NCBI GenBank assembly: GCA_049999805.1
Contig: JBNGIO010005936.1
Location: 60,702-84,495, forward strand
Direction of reading: 5' to 3'
Length of the DNA stretch: 23,794 nucleotides
DNA from: Folioceros fuciformis
Lineage: Eukaryota > Anthocerotophyta > Anthocerotopsida > Anthocerotales
Shown here: positions 1 to 8,589 of the stretch, piece by piece
Layout of the letters: each line of letters begins with the position of its first letter
How positions within the stretch are numbered: position 1 is the first letter of the stretch
Position numbers and translations under genes: made by a program
The notes under the pieces: model-generated
Database searches by the model: none
What the model was told of the DNA's origin: nothing
What the model saw: the letters and a program-made list of their open reading frames with translations, nothing else

Positions 1-1038
1 AGCCGGTTCCGCCGCGCGGTGAGGCCCGCCCGCCGCGAGGAGCGGTAGAGTCGCGCAGGTCGCGGCCCGATTTCCGAGCGCGGGGCCCAGACCCTCGGGG
101 AGCCCAACTGCGCGTCACCGCCTTGTCGCGAGCAGTTGGCCGCGCGGTTCACCGCGCAGTGTGGCGCCGGTTACGGATCCCAACACGCCCAGTGCCAGCC
201 AGCCTGCCAGCTACATCCTTCCCCGCGCAACACCAAATCGCGAATCCGCACATCGCCCTTCGGTTCGGAATCCCGCATCATTCTGCCCTTAACCCGGGGG
301 ACCAAAGTACACACATACGCGTGCTGTACACCCATGTTGGGAACACGCTCTTAGGCTTTGATCATCCCCATGTACAGGTCCGTTCTTAATGATTCTTGGT
401 GTCCATTCACGGCATCCCGCCTGGCACCTCTTCATCACGCCGCAGCGCCTGATTTATGAGCGTTTGCGTAACAAATCGTATGATATTCATATTATAATCT
501 GGTACTGGTCTTGGTCCACCGCCTTCTTTGTCCCTCGGTGCAAGACGCAGGACTCGGGATATAACAGAATTTGACTTTCTGTTGGACTGCCCAGTGTGCC
601 TACAAACCTACCTACTGTGTGTACATACTCTCCAAGGGGCTGAGATCGAGAGGTCCATGGCACCAAACAAGAAGAGAAGCTGGCTCTTCACTCGACTGTA
701 CACTACACTACACTTCACTCCACTAACTGGACACCTCCAGAGCCAGCCAGCCCAAGCCAGCTCAAGCCACCTCGACATCCGAGGATTAGGTGTGAAGCCA
801 GACAATCACCAATTCATAGCACAAGTCCACCAGCCGAGTACTGTAGAAAGATGATCATAGCCGAGATCAAATCCGTCCTTCCTCAACTTTTGGTCAAATT
901 CTTGACAGGTGTGCGATGGCATATGTGAGCTTCCGATTGGGAGTGGCTGGAGGTGTGGTTTGACCCGGAAGCAGCGCAGCACTGTACAAGAGAGGGTGAG
1001 GAAATGGGGTGCAACTGGAAGAAGCCTTCTGTCTTACC
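1..1038. other. Left intergenic or unassigned region
   Basis: The first 180 bases are strongly GC-rich, and a plus-strand frame stays open from position 3 to 389. Its translation is rich in Arg, Pro and Ala and matches no family I recognise, so the openness probably reflects base composition. Positions 700-780 hold low-complexity cytosine-rich repeats of the cacta and gccag type. The last 100 bases should contain the leader of the small secreted-protein gene at 1039, but I see no clear TATA box. Confidence 0.5.
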
Positions 1039-1449
1039 ATGGCGGTGGGGAAAGCTTCGTGGGCCTCCTCAAGGAAGCCTGTGATGCTAGTGCTCCTGGT
1101 TTGCTTCCATGTGTGCGGAGGGCTCCTGGTGGAAGCAGGACGCGATGCTTGCAGCGTTGCCCCGCCGATCTTTCAGAATGCGTGCAACTGGGGTGCCCTG
1201 ACACCAAACTGTACCCTGACAGACGACGGATCTCTGCCTGTGACCTTGGGTCCGAAGACGGTGGACGCTCAGTGCTGCGAAACCATTTTGGAGGTGCCGG
1301 TGCACGTTTGCCTTTGCACCTTCCTAGGGTCGCCCCTGGACCGTCACGGGGTCTACGCCCGATGTAGGCACTTTTTAGGGAAGGACGCCTTCCGATGCGT
1401 GAACTGCACCGACCAGTTTCCGCCTTCTCCTCCTCCTTTTCGGTCTTAG
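1039..1449 (+). CDS. Small secreted cysteine-rich protein, LTP / prolamin-like
   Basis: This is a single-exon gene for 136 aa. The ATG at 1039 has a good context (accATGgcg). The in-frame GTG ten codons upstream is not a likely plant start. Residues 15-33 form a hydrophobic signal peptide, so the product is probably secreted. The mature part has ten Cys: C38, C49, C58, C79, C80, C91, C93, C109, C120 and C123. C49 to C120 reproduce the eight-cysteine order C..C..CC..CXC..C..C of non-specific lipid-transfer and seed-storage proteins. The spacing from CXC to the next Cys (15 residues) is a little short. C38 and C123 are extra and could pair. Two N-glycosylation sequons (N57, N122) are visible, and the C-terminus is a short proline-rich tail. 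Lipid binding or wall anchoring is inferred from the family only. The gene ends 125 bp from the stop of the convergent GDSL gene. Confidence 0.68.
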   Translation: MAVGKASWASSRKPVMLVLLVCFHVCGGLLVEAGRDACSVAPPIFQNACNWGALTPNCTLTDDGSLPVTLGPKTVDAQCCETILEVPVHVCLCTFLGSPLDRHGVYARCRHFLGKDAFRCVNCTDQFPPSPPPFRS

Positions 1450-1574
1450 GGCGCCGTAGACGCTGCCCTTGCCCTTCCAAGGGTGAAGGGTTGGCCTGTG
1501 GTGTACATTCGCTGAAGGGGTGTAGTAAATGGGGAAGATTGGACGCGTGGGGTCTCACTGGTCTCCAGTGAGAG

Positions 1575-3166
1575 TCACGCAGCATGTGCCTGCGTTGAGT
1601 GAGCATGATGCTGCGACAGTCTGCAAATTTCCTGCACGGAGTAGGGCGGTAGCATGTACTCGCCTGTGAGGAAAGCTTGGGCGATGTGGTAATTGAACGC
1701 GTCGGTCGCGTGCACCGAGTCCCATATCATGTACGAGTCCGGGTCCGGGCAGGAGTCCGCTGTGACCCAGGTGCCGTCCAAGTAGCCGCTTTCCCCGCAG
1801 TGCACCTCGTTACGGTAATTGTAAGGCGGCCCTCCAGCTCCGCAGCATGCTTCTATGGTGTGTGTCAGACCTGGTGCCAGGAAGGGAGGTTCGTGAGCAC
1901 ACGAGGAAAGGACGTTGAAGAGGGTGAATGCACAGGGGATCAAAGCTCTGCTCACCGTATTTGGATGGGTTTGTGACGGCGTCCCAGTAGATGCCGTACA
2001 TGTCGAACAGGAGCAGGTTGGCAGGCTGCAATTCTCCTCGCAGTTTGCTCAGCAGAAGCTCCAGCTCTGCGTTGTGGAGTTGCACAAGCTCGTTGTACTC
2101 AATCATGCAGCCATACTCATCTGTCTTGTCAGGAGGTGGCAGGAAGTTGGCGAGGATCACTGGCATGCAGCCTAAGGGCATCACGTTTGTCACCACAATG
2201 TTCCTGGCACCCGCGTCGTATAGGCCCTGCAGGAAACCCGACCATCAGTTCATACCCTTCGCAAACGCTTTTCAGACCTAGCCTGAGGGATGAGAAGGTG
2301 TTGGTTTTGCCTTGATTGCTGTCGCCATTGGAGTCATCACTGACCGAACGGTGGCCACGGGATCGAAATCGGGGGTCCTGAACGCCTTGTGCAGATAGTC
2401 ATTGTTGCCAATCTGAATGATGTAAATCCCTTCCCCTAGACGCTGCAAGGAAGGCAAGTAGCCAGTCGTGGAACCTGCTAGGTTTAGTCAGCACCGCGTG
2501 CATAGTCAGCAGCAGCCATTTTTCTCCACATGACGAGACGAACACTGTGACAAGTCACACACCTGACTCTTCTATGGAAGATCTGAACGCTCGAAACTGG
2601 TCAATCTGCACCAAGAGAGAAAACAGCCCGCTGCTCGAGCTCCCATCTCCCACAACCGTGGTATTCTCAGCAGTTGCACCAGACGACGCGAAGCCAACTC
2701 CAGGGATGAAATTTGCACCCACAGTCTTGAAGTATGGTTGGAGAAGGTCTTGCCCCAAAGCCTGTGCTGTTCACCATCGCCAATTGCGACAAGAGCCCAC
2801 AATAAACAACATTCGGATACTATCACACTCTGTTCCAAAGCTCAGGGCAATCAATACAAGAAGGGGAGATCGCCACACTGCTCACTAACACACGAAATCG
2901 ATGAAAAGGCGGCCATTGCTGAATCTCTGCATCGGCTTGCCGAAGTAGGCGATTCCATAGGGAGGGAACTCGGCGTACGATCGGAAGGGCATGCAGGCTG
3001 CATTCTGACCGACGTCCACAAGAGATGCGCCGAAGACGAACAGGGCAGGAGAGCAGTCAGAGAGAGCAGCAGCAGCAGATGACGTGCCAGTGTCGCCACT
3101 GGCCAGCCATCCAGGCGCAGCCGCCATCCACAGAGCTACGACCACGATCACCGTGCTCGGCGCCAT
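1575..3166 (-). CDS. GDSL-family esterase/lipase, secreted, five exons
   Basis: The exons I derive are 3166-2890, 2766-2563, 2477-2311, 2226-1956 and 1870-1575. They join in frame to 1,215 nt (404 aa), near the 350-400 aa usual for plant GDSL esterases. The ATG at 3166 (gacATGgcg) is followed by a signal peptide (residues 5-23). Block I reads FVFGASLVD, so the catalytic Ser is S48 but the Asp of GDSL is Ala. Block II is around G115-S121, block III is G184-N-N-D187, and the catalytic pair is D357 and H360 in WDSVH. A CCGAGG motif at 315-320 is also typical. Three introns are GT-AG. The third (2310-2227) appears to use a GC donor (AAG|GCAAAA), because read-through meets a stop and the join restores the expected LYDAGAR segment. 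The substrate is unknown. A GGCCCA motif lies at 3301-3306, about 135 bp upstream of the start. Confidence 0.9.
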
Positions 3167-3602
3167 GTCCCAGCTTGGTTCGTTGTGGGCACCAAGGGAG
3201 AGGTTCGAGCTTCTCAAGGCTTCACATTTCTCTTCAAGGCTCGACCTGCCACTGCCCGGTGCGGCGCCCGGGAATCATGTTGCTGTGAAGGTCTTTCTCG
3301 GGCCCACTTCACGAATGTCCATTAGTTTAGTCTGAAATCAAATTCCAGCCGAGAAGGAGAAGTCGAGGCTTGGTTGTGTTACATTTAATAGTGGGTGACG
3401 TTTGCTAGCATCAAGACCATGTTTGTGCTACATCACAAAGTCTTGCAGTGCTTGGAGTGAGGTATCATACGAGAAGAGGGTGCCCGAAAAGGGTTCAATT
3501 CATATGCACACAGACTTCCCAAGCTCCAGGCTGGGAAGGGCTTGTTTGCGGATAGGTTTCACAACAGGAAGCGAGCTTGCAAAGGTATCATCAGGATCCA
3601 GG
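3167..3602. other. Intergenic: GDSL promoter and galactosyltransferase 3' end
   Basis: These 436 bases lie between the start of the minus-strand GDSL gene and the stop of the minus-strand GT31 gene. A GGCCCA / TGGGCC site II-like motif sits at 3301-3306. I see no coding region, RNA gene or repeat. Confidence 0.5.
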
Positions 3603-4736
3603 TCATGAGGGAGGTGGGATGTCCTGAGTTGTGCTTTGAAACAGATCTACCATCCGCTGCGCCTCGAAGTACGACAAAACATTGATCCATCGTTCCTGAG
3701 TTTTGATTTGATGGATGAGGATGGTCTCAGGGACCAACTCATGAGAACACTGGCCCCCGAATTCAGGATGATCATAAAACAGAGGCTTCTTGTTCACACG
3801 ATTCTTAGCCTTCTTTCCTGCGTTGAACCAGTCTGCAATCAGTTGATCCTCTGTGCCCACACTATTTTCTCTGGGGATGGGCGACTTGTGTATCCATTGC
3901 ACCAGATCCCATGAGAGCACGTACCCCATGCCAGCCATGTACCAAGCATGGGGGTCGGTGTTTTCACAAGGAAGGATGTACCCATAATAGACATCTATCC
4001 TCGGTAGTCTGTACAGTGATCTTCCCAGATTATCAAGCCGCAAGTAAGAATCATCGTCTGACTTCATGACATAGTCGTACTTGGTGCCCTGAGCAGCAAG
4101 GGTGGAGAAGAACGTGAAAGACTTGCCGTTGTTGATGCTTTCTTCGCAGTCCAGAACAAGCACATCGTTGTAATGCAAAATTTCCATCCCCAGTAGGATC
4201 TTCTCCTCAGAATTCTTCACCCTCCCAACCACGAACTTGACAGTGACAAGTGCATGCTCCGAGTGTTGAACCCCATATGCAAGTCGCAGCAAATTCCGGC
4301 GCTCTGCCCTGGGAGCAGTTGTGAAGATGCCGATCAAGATGCTCACCTTTTTGTGACTAAAGTAACCAGCTCTGCTCCTCACCACGGCACTGCCACCGTG
4401 ACTGGGAGGGCAGCTGCAATCCACTGTCACTTGACTGGCTTCAATTCGGATGTGGGCGTGGTCACGCCCCTCTGCTTCCACAACCACATGTGTGCGGTTC
4501 AGCTCAGGTACTGTGACAGCCTGTGATTGCACAAGGCTCCTCTGCTGGCCATCCGTCCCTCCTCCCACATACTCCTGCTTCTGATGATCACACACAACGT
4601 CCTGAATGATGCCCCGGAATAGGGCAGGGCTGAGCAGCATGGACATGCACAGCAGAACCCCTGTGAGCATGACCATCGCTCCCACTGCGCACAGAGTCAT
4701 GTTGTCACTCTTGCCATGGCGTCGGAAGCTAGGCAT
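3603..4736 (-). CDS. GT31 beta-1,3-galactosyltransferase-like protein
   Basis: This is a single-exon gene for 377 aa. I chose the ATG at 4736 (gccATGcct). The frame is open upstream to 4919, but only from a TTG and with no other ATG. Residues 13-35 form one hydrophobic segment near the N-terminus, as in type II Golgi enzymes, followed by a stem region. The GT31 domain runs from about 131 to 365. It includes FTTAPRAERRNLLRLAYG (138-155), the metal-binding DxD motif as DDD at 227-229 within YVMKSDDDSYLRL, the segment GMGYVLSWDLVQWI (269-282) and an ED pair at 296-297. N80 is a possible glycosylation site. The family transfers galactose from UDP-Gal in the Golgi to glycoproteins such as arabinogalactan proteins or N-glycans. 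Donor and acceptor cannot be read from this sequence. Confidence 0.9.
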   Translation of the reverse strand: MPSFRRHGKSDNMTLCAVGAMVMLTGVLLCMSMLLSPALFRGIIQDVVCDHQKQEYVGGGTDGQQRSLVQSQAVTVPELNRTHVVVEAEGRDHAHIRIEASQVTVDCSCPPSHGGSAVVRSRAGYFSHKKVSILIGIFTTAPRAERRNLLRLAYGVQHSEHALVTVKFVVGRVKNSEEKILLGMEILHYNDVLVLDCEESINNGKSFTFFSTLAAQGTKYDYVMKSDDDSYLRLDNLGRSLYRLPRIDVYYGYILPCENTDPHAWYMAGMGYVLSWDLVQWIHKSPIPRENSVGTEDQLIADWFNAGKKAKNRVNKKPLFYDHPEFGGQCSHELVPETILIHQIKTQERWINVLSYFEAQRMVDLFQSTTQDIPPPS

Positions 4737-5110
4737 GGCAAGTGGGCGGCTTATGAAACTCAAGCAGACAATCGAAGCTACAACCAACAGACACACGACC
4801 TCCCAGGGCCACAGATCCGGTTTCAGAACAACACAAGCCTTCCAAAAGACACCCCAGTTGCATCTGCACTGCTCCTGAGCAACAACACATAAGCACACAA
4901 GAGAACAGCCGACACACAAAACGCGTAACGTTCTTGAAACAGATCACCAAAGAAAACATGGAAGGTACCAGTTCTTGAACTGGCCGTTACTAGGAACAAT
5001 TTAACGCGGGGTTCGCCCCCGGGTAAGCGACTCTGGCTCAAGTCGATTATTTCAGACAACCACCAGCTCAGATTTAAAGATGCGAGCAAGTGTTACAATC
5101 AGGACAGAGG
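4737..5110. other. Leader and promoter of the galactosyltransferase gene
   Basis: On the minus strand this stretch stays in frame with the GT31 coding region up to 4919 without an ATG. A pyrimidine-rich run ending in cag near 4877 looks like a splice acceptor, so part of this may be an intron in the 5' UTR. No other gene is visible. The left neighbour on the same strand ends at 5111. Confidence 0.4.
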
Positions 5111-6205
5111 CTAGGTAGCCCTGTTAGAGTTCCAGGTAGAATACAACCACGGCAGGTGAGTCAGATACATGCCAAAGTAGAGAGTCCACACTACCATGAG
5201 CAGCTTCAAAGTGAGGGCCAAAAACAATCCTCCACCCAAGGCACCAACCAGCTCCATTCCTCGTGCCAGCTGCCGAAACCTGTAGACGGTGTAGAGAATC
5301 GGGACAAGGGGGTAGCTGGGAAGACGGTCACCAGACAAGAGCTTCTCATACGCAAGCTGCACAAAGATGAGGGCCAAATAGGGACCAAGAACAGGTAGAG
5401 CAACCAACAGCTTGCCGACAAAAAGGGAAGCCAAGAGAGCAAAGGCAGCCACTCCAACTCCAGCATACGTGAGGTAGTTCTGAAAATCAGGCAAGCCCTT
5501 CGGGTATCCGGTATACTCCCAAGGACCTATCCAGGGAGCAGGACCACCCGGGACGGTCTGGTGGTGGCCAGCCTTGTCTGCCAACACCAAGAAGAGGTCC
5601 GCCGACATGACAAATAGAATGTCGAGCCCGAAGGACGCTGCCAGCCCCACCAAATACGATTGCTGAAGCAGGTCGATGAGCGGAACCACAATTCCGGGCA
5701 GCACGATCACGGAAGTAGCCAAAAGAGGCCCTACCAGCCACGTATACCCTGCCTGCTTCTCAATGTAGCCCATCACCTTGCTCCGCACCGAGCCCTGCCT
5801 CTGCAACCGAGGTCTCCGCTCCCTGTCCTTCTCCCTGGCCTTGGCCGGCTCCCCGACGGTATCCCCATTCTGCGCCGTGGTCACGCAGGAGTAGATNNNN
5901 NNNNNNNNNNNNNNNNNNNNNNNNNNNNNNNNNNNNNNNNNNNNNNNNNNNNNNNNNNNNNNNNNNNNNNNNNNNNNNNNNNNNNNNNNNNNNNNNGCCG
6001 AGCCCCTCCTCCTGGTCTGCTGCCACTCCGAGTCCGAGAGCGCGCTCCCCTGGTGCCGCCTGCCGCAGCTCACCCGCGAGACGGAGGACGAGGCGTAGAA
6101 GGCCGGGCTGGAGGCCATCCGCGAGCCCGAGGTGGAGACCAAGACATCGTACGGGACCGGGCTGGAATGCAGCACCGCGGATCTCATGCAAGCCCATTCC
6201 ATCAT
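5111..6205 (-). CDS. Probable plastid multi-pass membrane protein, unknown function (interrupted by N gap)
   Basis: The open frame runs from the ATG at 6205 (a second ATG follows at 6202) to a TAG at 5111 and crosses 100 N. If the gap really is 100 bases the frame is kept and the product is 364 aa, but the gap length is probably nominal. Before the gap the sequence is rich in Ser, Arg and Ala with few acidic residues, like a plastid transit peptide. After the gap come a basic, charged linker and a well-preserved hydrophobic domain with four to five membrane segments. The first begins WLVGPLLATSVIVLPG, the second includes GLDILFVMSADLFLVLA, and the last lies near the C-terminus. A Gly/Pro-rich loop (GGPAPWIGPWEYTGYPKG) lies between segments. 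It resembles conserved plant plastid membrane proteins without an assigned role, and I cannot name a family with confidence. An intron hidden in the gap is possible. Confidence 0.72.
   Translation of the reverse strand: MMEWACMRSAVLHSSPVPYDVLVSTSGSRMASSPAFYASSSVSRVSCGRRHQGSALSDSEWQQTRRRGSXXXXXXXXXXXXXXXXXXXXXXXXXXXXXXXXXXIYSCVTTAQNGDTVGEPAKAREKDRERRPRLQRQGSVRSKVMGYIEKQAGYTWLVGPLLATSVIVLPGIVVPLIDLLQQSYLVGLAASFGLDILFVMSADLFLVLADKAGHHQTVPGGPAPWIGPWEYTGYPKGLPDFQNYLTYAGVGVAAFALLASLFVGKLLVALPVLGPYLALIFVQLAYEKLLSGDRLPSYPLVPILYTVYRFRQLARGMELVGALGGGLFLALTLKLLMVVWTLYFGMYLTHLPWLYSTWNSNRAT
5897..5996. other. Assembly gap of 100 N
   Basis: Exactly 100 N. A round number usually marks a scaffold join of unknown size. 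It falls inside the N-terminal coding part of the plastid membrane protein, so that protein's N-terminus and frame are uncertain. Confidence 1.
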
Positions 6206-7395
6206 GCGTGATGTTGGCGCTCAACCAGGTCCCCGTCCCGGCAGCTCCGTGTGCCAGATTCAGTGCAGAGCAGCACGAATTGCGCCCGCCCGGCTGGATC
6301 TGCCTTCCTCTCCCCCCTTCCCTCGGCGGCACCGTGGTTCCCCCAGGTGGCTGCGAGAGGCGATGCAGCACTTGGACGCAGCACGCTGGCTGTCTGTCAT
6401 TCGATGCACCAGTTGGAAGCAGGACACGAGCCCGCGGCTGCTTGGCCCATCCGGGGCGCGAGGTTCCTCCTCCTTCGCCTTGAAGCAACAGGACTCGCAA
6501 AGCGCAGTTCAATGTGAAGCGGTGTATAAGAGACAGGGCTAAGACGTTCCTGCCCTAACCTGGCCTTACCGCGTTGCACCTCCTTTGGTACGCTGCGCGT
6601 ACAATATGTACATGATGGTGTTCGTAGACCAGGTGCCTGGAGGCTTTCGAAGCGCATGGATTCGACTGGGCGGAGTTGTGCTCCCTTCGTTCAAGGTTCG
6701 ACAGTCTATTCTATGACATCTACGAACATGTCTTGCCCATGTGATGGATGGTCATTGGAAATTGTCCGCTGACTATCGTCCTCAGTAATTATGGATGGGG
6801 TGCTGTCCGGCTGCACAAAAGCTAAATAAAAAACTATATAAATATAATTTAATAAAATATCTTTTACATTCTATTTTATAGATAATAAAAAAAACTTAAC
6901 TGTAATTTATTTTCAAAATGAATTAATCTGCTTAGGGTGAGTGGCTTTTGAGAGGGGTAACTTATTTAGGGAACATCGACGCGTGTCTGATATGAGTCTT
7001 CTTGTGTGTTGTATCTACGTGGATGTCGGAAAGGCATATTAAGGTCTAAGTTTACAGTACTCTATTACTTCTATCATTTATTAGGTACTTCAGGTTTACT
7101 ACTACGGGCGCCATAGACTGAAGACGTGAGGCATACGTATAAGCATCTAATTTTTAAATTTTTCATCCTACATGGGCTTGGATAAGAAATTGTCGGCGGA
7201 CTTGTGACGAAAACAGGTGGTGCCTGGTCACACTCGCACTGCGACTAACGAAGAGCAGTTTGCGCGGTAGGTAAGGTCTTCGCGCAATGCACGGCCCGCT
7301 GTTGCGCTGTCGTGCCTGAGACACAAAGCAAACAAGCCTGGGATTAGAATGTATGGGACCGGCGGCCACATCACCGAATTCACATAGTGGCGGAG
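6206..7395. other. Intergenic: AT-rich spacer, D27 3' region
   Basis: No supported gene. Positions 6206-6510 are GC-rich and should include the leader of the plastid membrane protein gene. A near-perfect Tn5 mosaic-end sequence lies at 6518-6536. Positions 6820-6930 are very AT-rich, unlike the rest of the window. On the minus strand an AATAAA hexamer (tttatt at 7077-7082) lies about 315 nt past the D27-family stop and could serve as its polyadenylation signal. Confidence 0.55.
6518..6536 (+). other. Tn5 mosaic-end-like 19-mer
   Basis: The sequence AGCGGTGTATAAGAGACAG matches the 19-bp Tn5 mosaic end used in transposon library preparation at 17 of 19 positions. The last 15 bases (6522-6536) are identical. 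The two mismatches are at mosaic-end positions 3 and 4. No further adapter sequence is recognisable on the left. It may be a library or assembly remnant, or a coincidence; see the findings. Confidence 0.5.
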
Positions 7396-8589
7396 TCACT
7401 TACAGAGCGTTGCGTAGCATGGCTGATTCCCGGCAGGGTCTTCTCCTTCCGGTGGCGGATGTTCACCGTACAACATCTCGCAGCTCATGTCCTCGAAGTC
7501 TACGCCACCACGAGCAACGAGAACGGCGGTAAGGCGGAGAAATGTAGCGAAAGTGGGTTAAACAAGGAAATCCTTAGCAATGGCAGTTGGCGCGTGACTC
7601 ACTAGGTTTCATGTAGAGGGGCACGCCGAAGGAGGAGGAGATGAATTCTTGCGAAGGGACCTTGCAAAGGTTGACGCACATCCCCACACAATTGCTGGAC
7701 TCCAAGAATCTGCACTTCTTGATTTTCACGCCACTCCACTGTTGCACGCCGTCCACCTCTCTCTCGATAGTCTACACATGTACTCAAGCCCTAGGCGGTG
7801 AAGTGAAGTTCGGATCGAGATGAAGTTTTGGAAACTGGCGGCGAGTCAGATCTCTCACCTCTGCAGGCCCCACGAGCCACTGGAAGAAAATAGACGTGCT
7901 CAGGGCGTAGTACTCGCAAGCAAGTTTTCTGGACACCATGGAAAACAGCATCCGAGCCTGTAACCAGGATCGCGACCACATGCTCAGTGATGAGTCTCCG
8001 GGACACAACACATGTTCAAGGTACGCCTCAGTGAAGAAAGCTGAAGAAAACTGCACGACCAATACCAGCTTGAAAACGAAGGGAGGGACAGATGCCTCAA
8101 GCACGCTGGTGACGATGAAGCGCTGCTCCAGCGGGCTCCTGCCTCGCACAATCCGCTTTGATATGTCCACAAAGGCGTCATATCCCTTCTCATCCGTGGT
8201 CTCGCCTGCAGGCAACAAGAAGCAGCTCCCAGTGCAGTCGGCACACTCGCAGGCTTTCACAATCTTCCACCGTCTCGCATCTCAATTGACGCGCACTTAC
8301 CGCTGGTCTCGCTCATTTTTGACACCATGTAACGAATGACAAGTCGCTCCCACCATGCATCTTCGTACTGAGACACCTTTCCCATCGGAGCTGACTCTCC
8401 GATTATTCGGCATCTCACACCAAACCGTCTCTTGCCGCTCTGGAGCTCGCTCAATCGACTGCCATCCCACCGCTTCGTAGACAGTTGCGAGGCAAATTGA
8501 GGCTGCAACAGCCTCAACGAACCTCCTTCAGGCCCGAAGCAGCCGGCGACAGGGGATGGATAACGGATCCCGGTCTGTGAGCAGATCAT
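7396..8589 (-). CDS. D27: DWARF27-family carotenoid isomerase-like protein (DUF4033), five exons
   Basis: The exons I derive are 8589-8301, 8205-8066, 7957-7859, 7771-7603 and 7499-7396. They total 801 nt (266 aa), close to Arabidopsis D27 (about 264 aa). All four introns (87-108 bp) are GT-AG, with donors such as GCG|GTAAGT. Residues 1 to about 60 are Ser/Arg-rich and fit a plastid transit peptide. Family landmarks follow in order: [15 protein letters not shown] (79-93), [13 protein letters not shown] (103-115), [10 protein letters not shown] (167-176), the cysteine core [20 protein letters not shown] (194-213), then FEDMSCEML (234-242) and QPC (258-260). D27 is the iron-dependent plastid enzyme that converts all-trans to 9-cis beta-carotene at the start of strigolactone synthesis. 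D27-like paralogues differ in substrate, and which type this is cannot be settled here. The stop directly follows TLCK. That point also carries a donor-like TGT|AAGTGA, so a longer C-terminus is possible. Confidence 0.93.

Noticed and set aside
3-389. Long GC-rich open frame at the left edge, plus strand
   Set aside because: Low-complexity Arg/Pro/Ala translation with no family likeness. GC-rich sequence is poor in stops by chance.
1034-1606. 190-codon minus-strand frame over the LTP-like gene
   Set aside because: It is antisense to a gene with a signal peptide and a cysteine pattern, and its own translation is featureless.
5760-6512. 250-codon minus-strand frame across the N gap
   Set aside because: It overlaps the membrane protein in another frame, and its translation lacks that protein's ordered features.
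7858-7958. D27-family gene as a pseudogene because individual frames are broken
   Set aside because: Each break coincides with proper donor and acceptor sites, and all five exons join in frame to the full family length.
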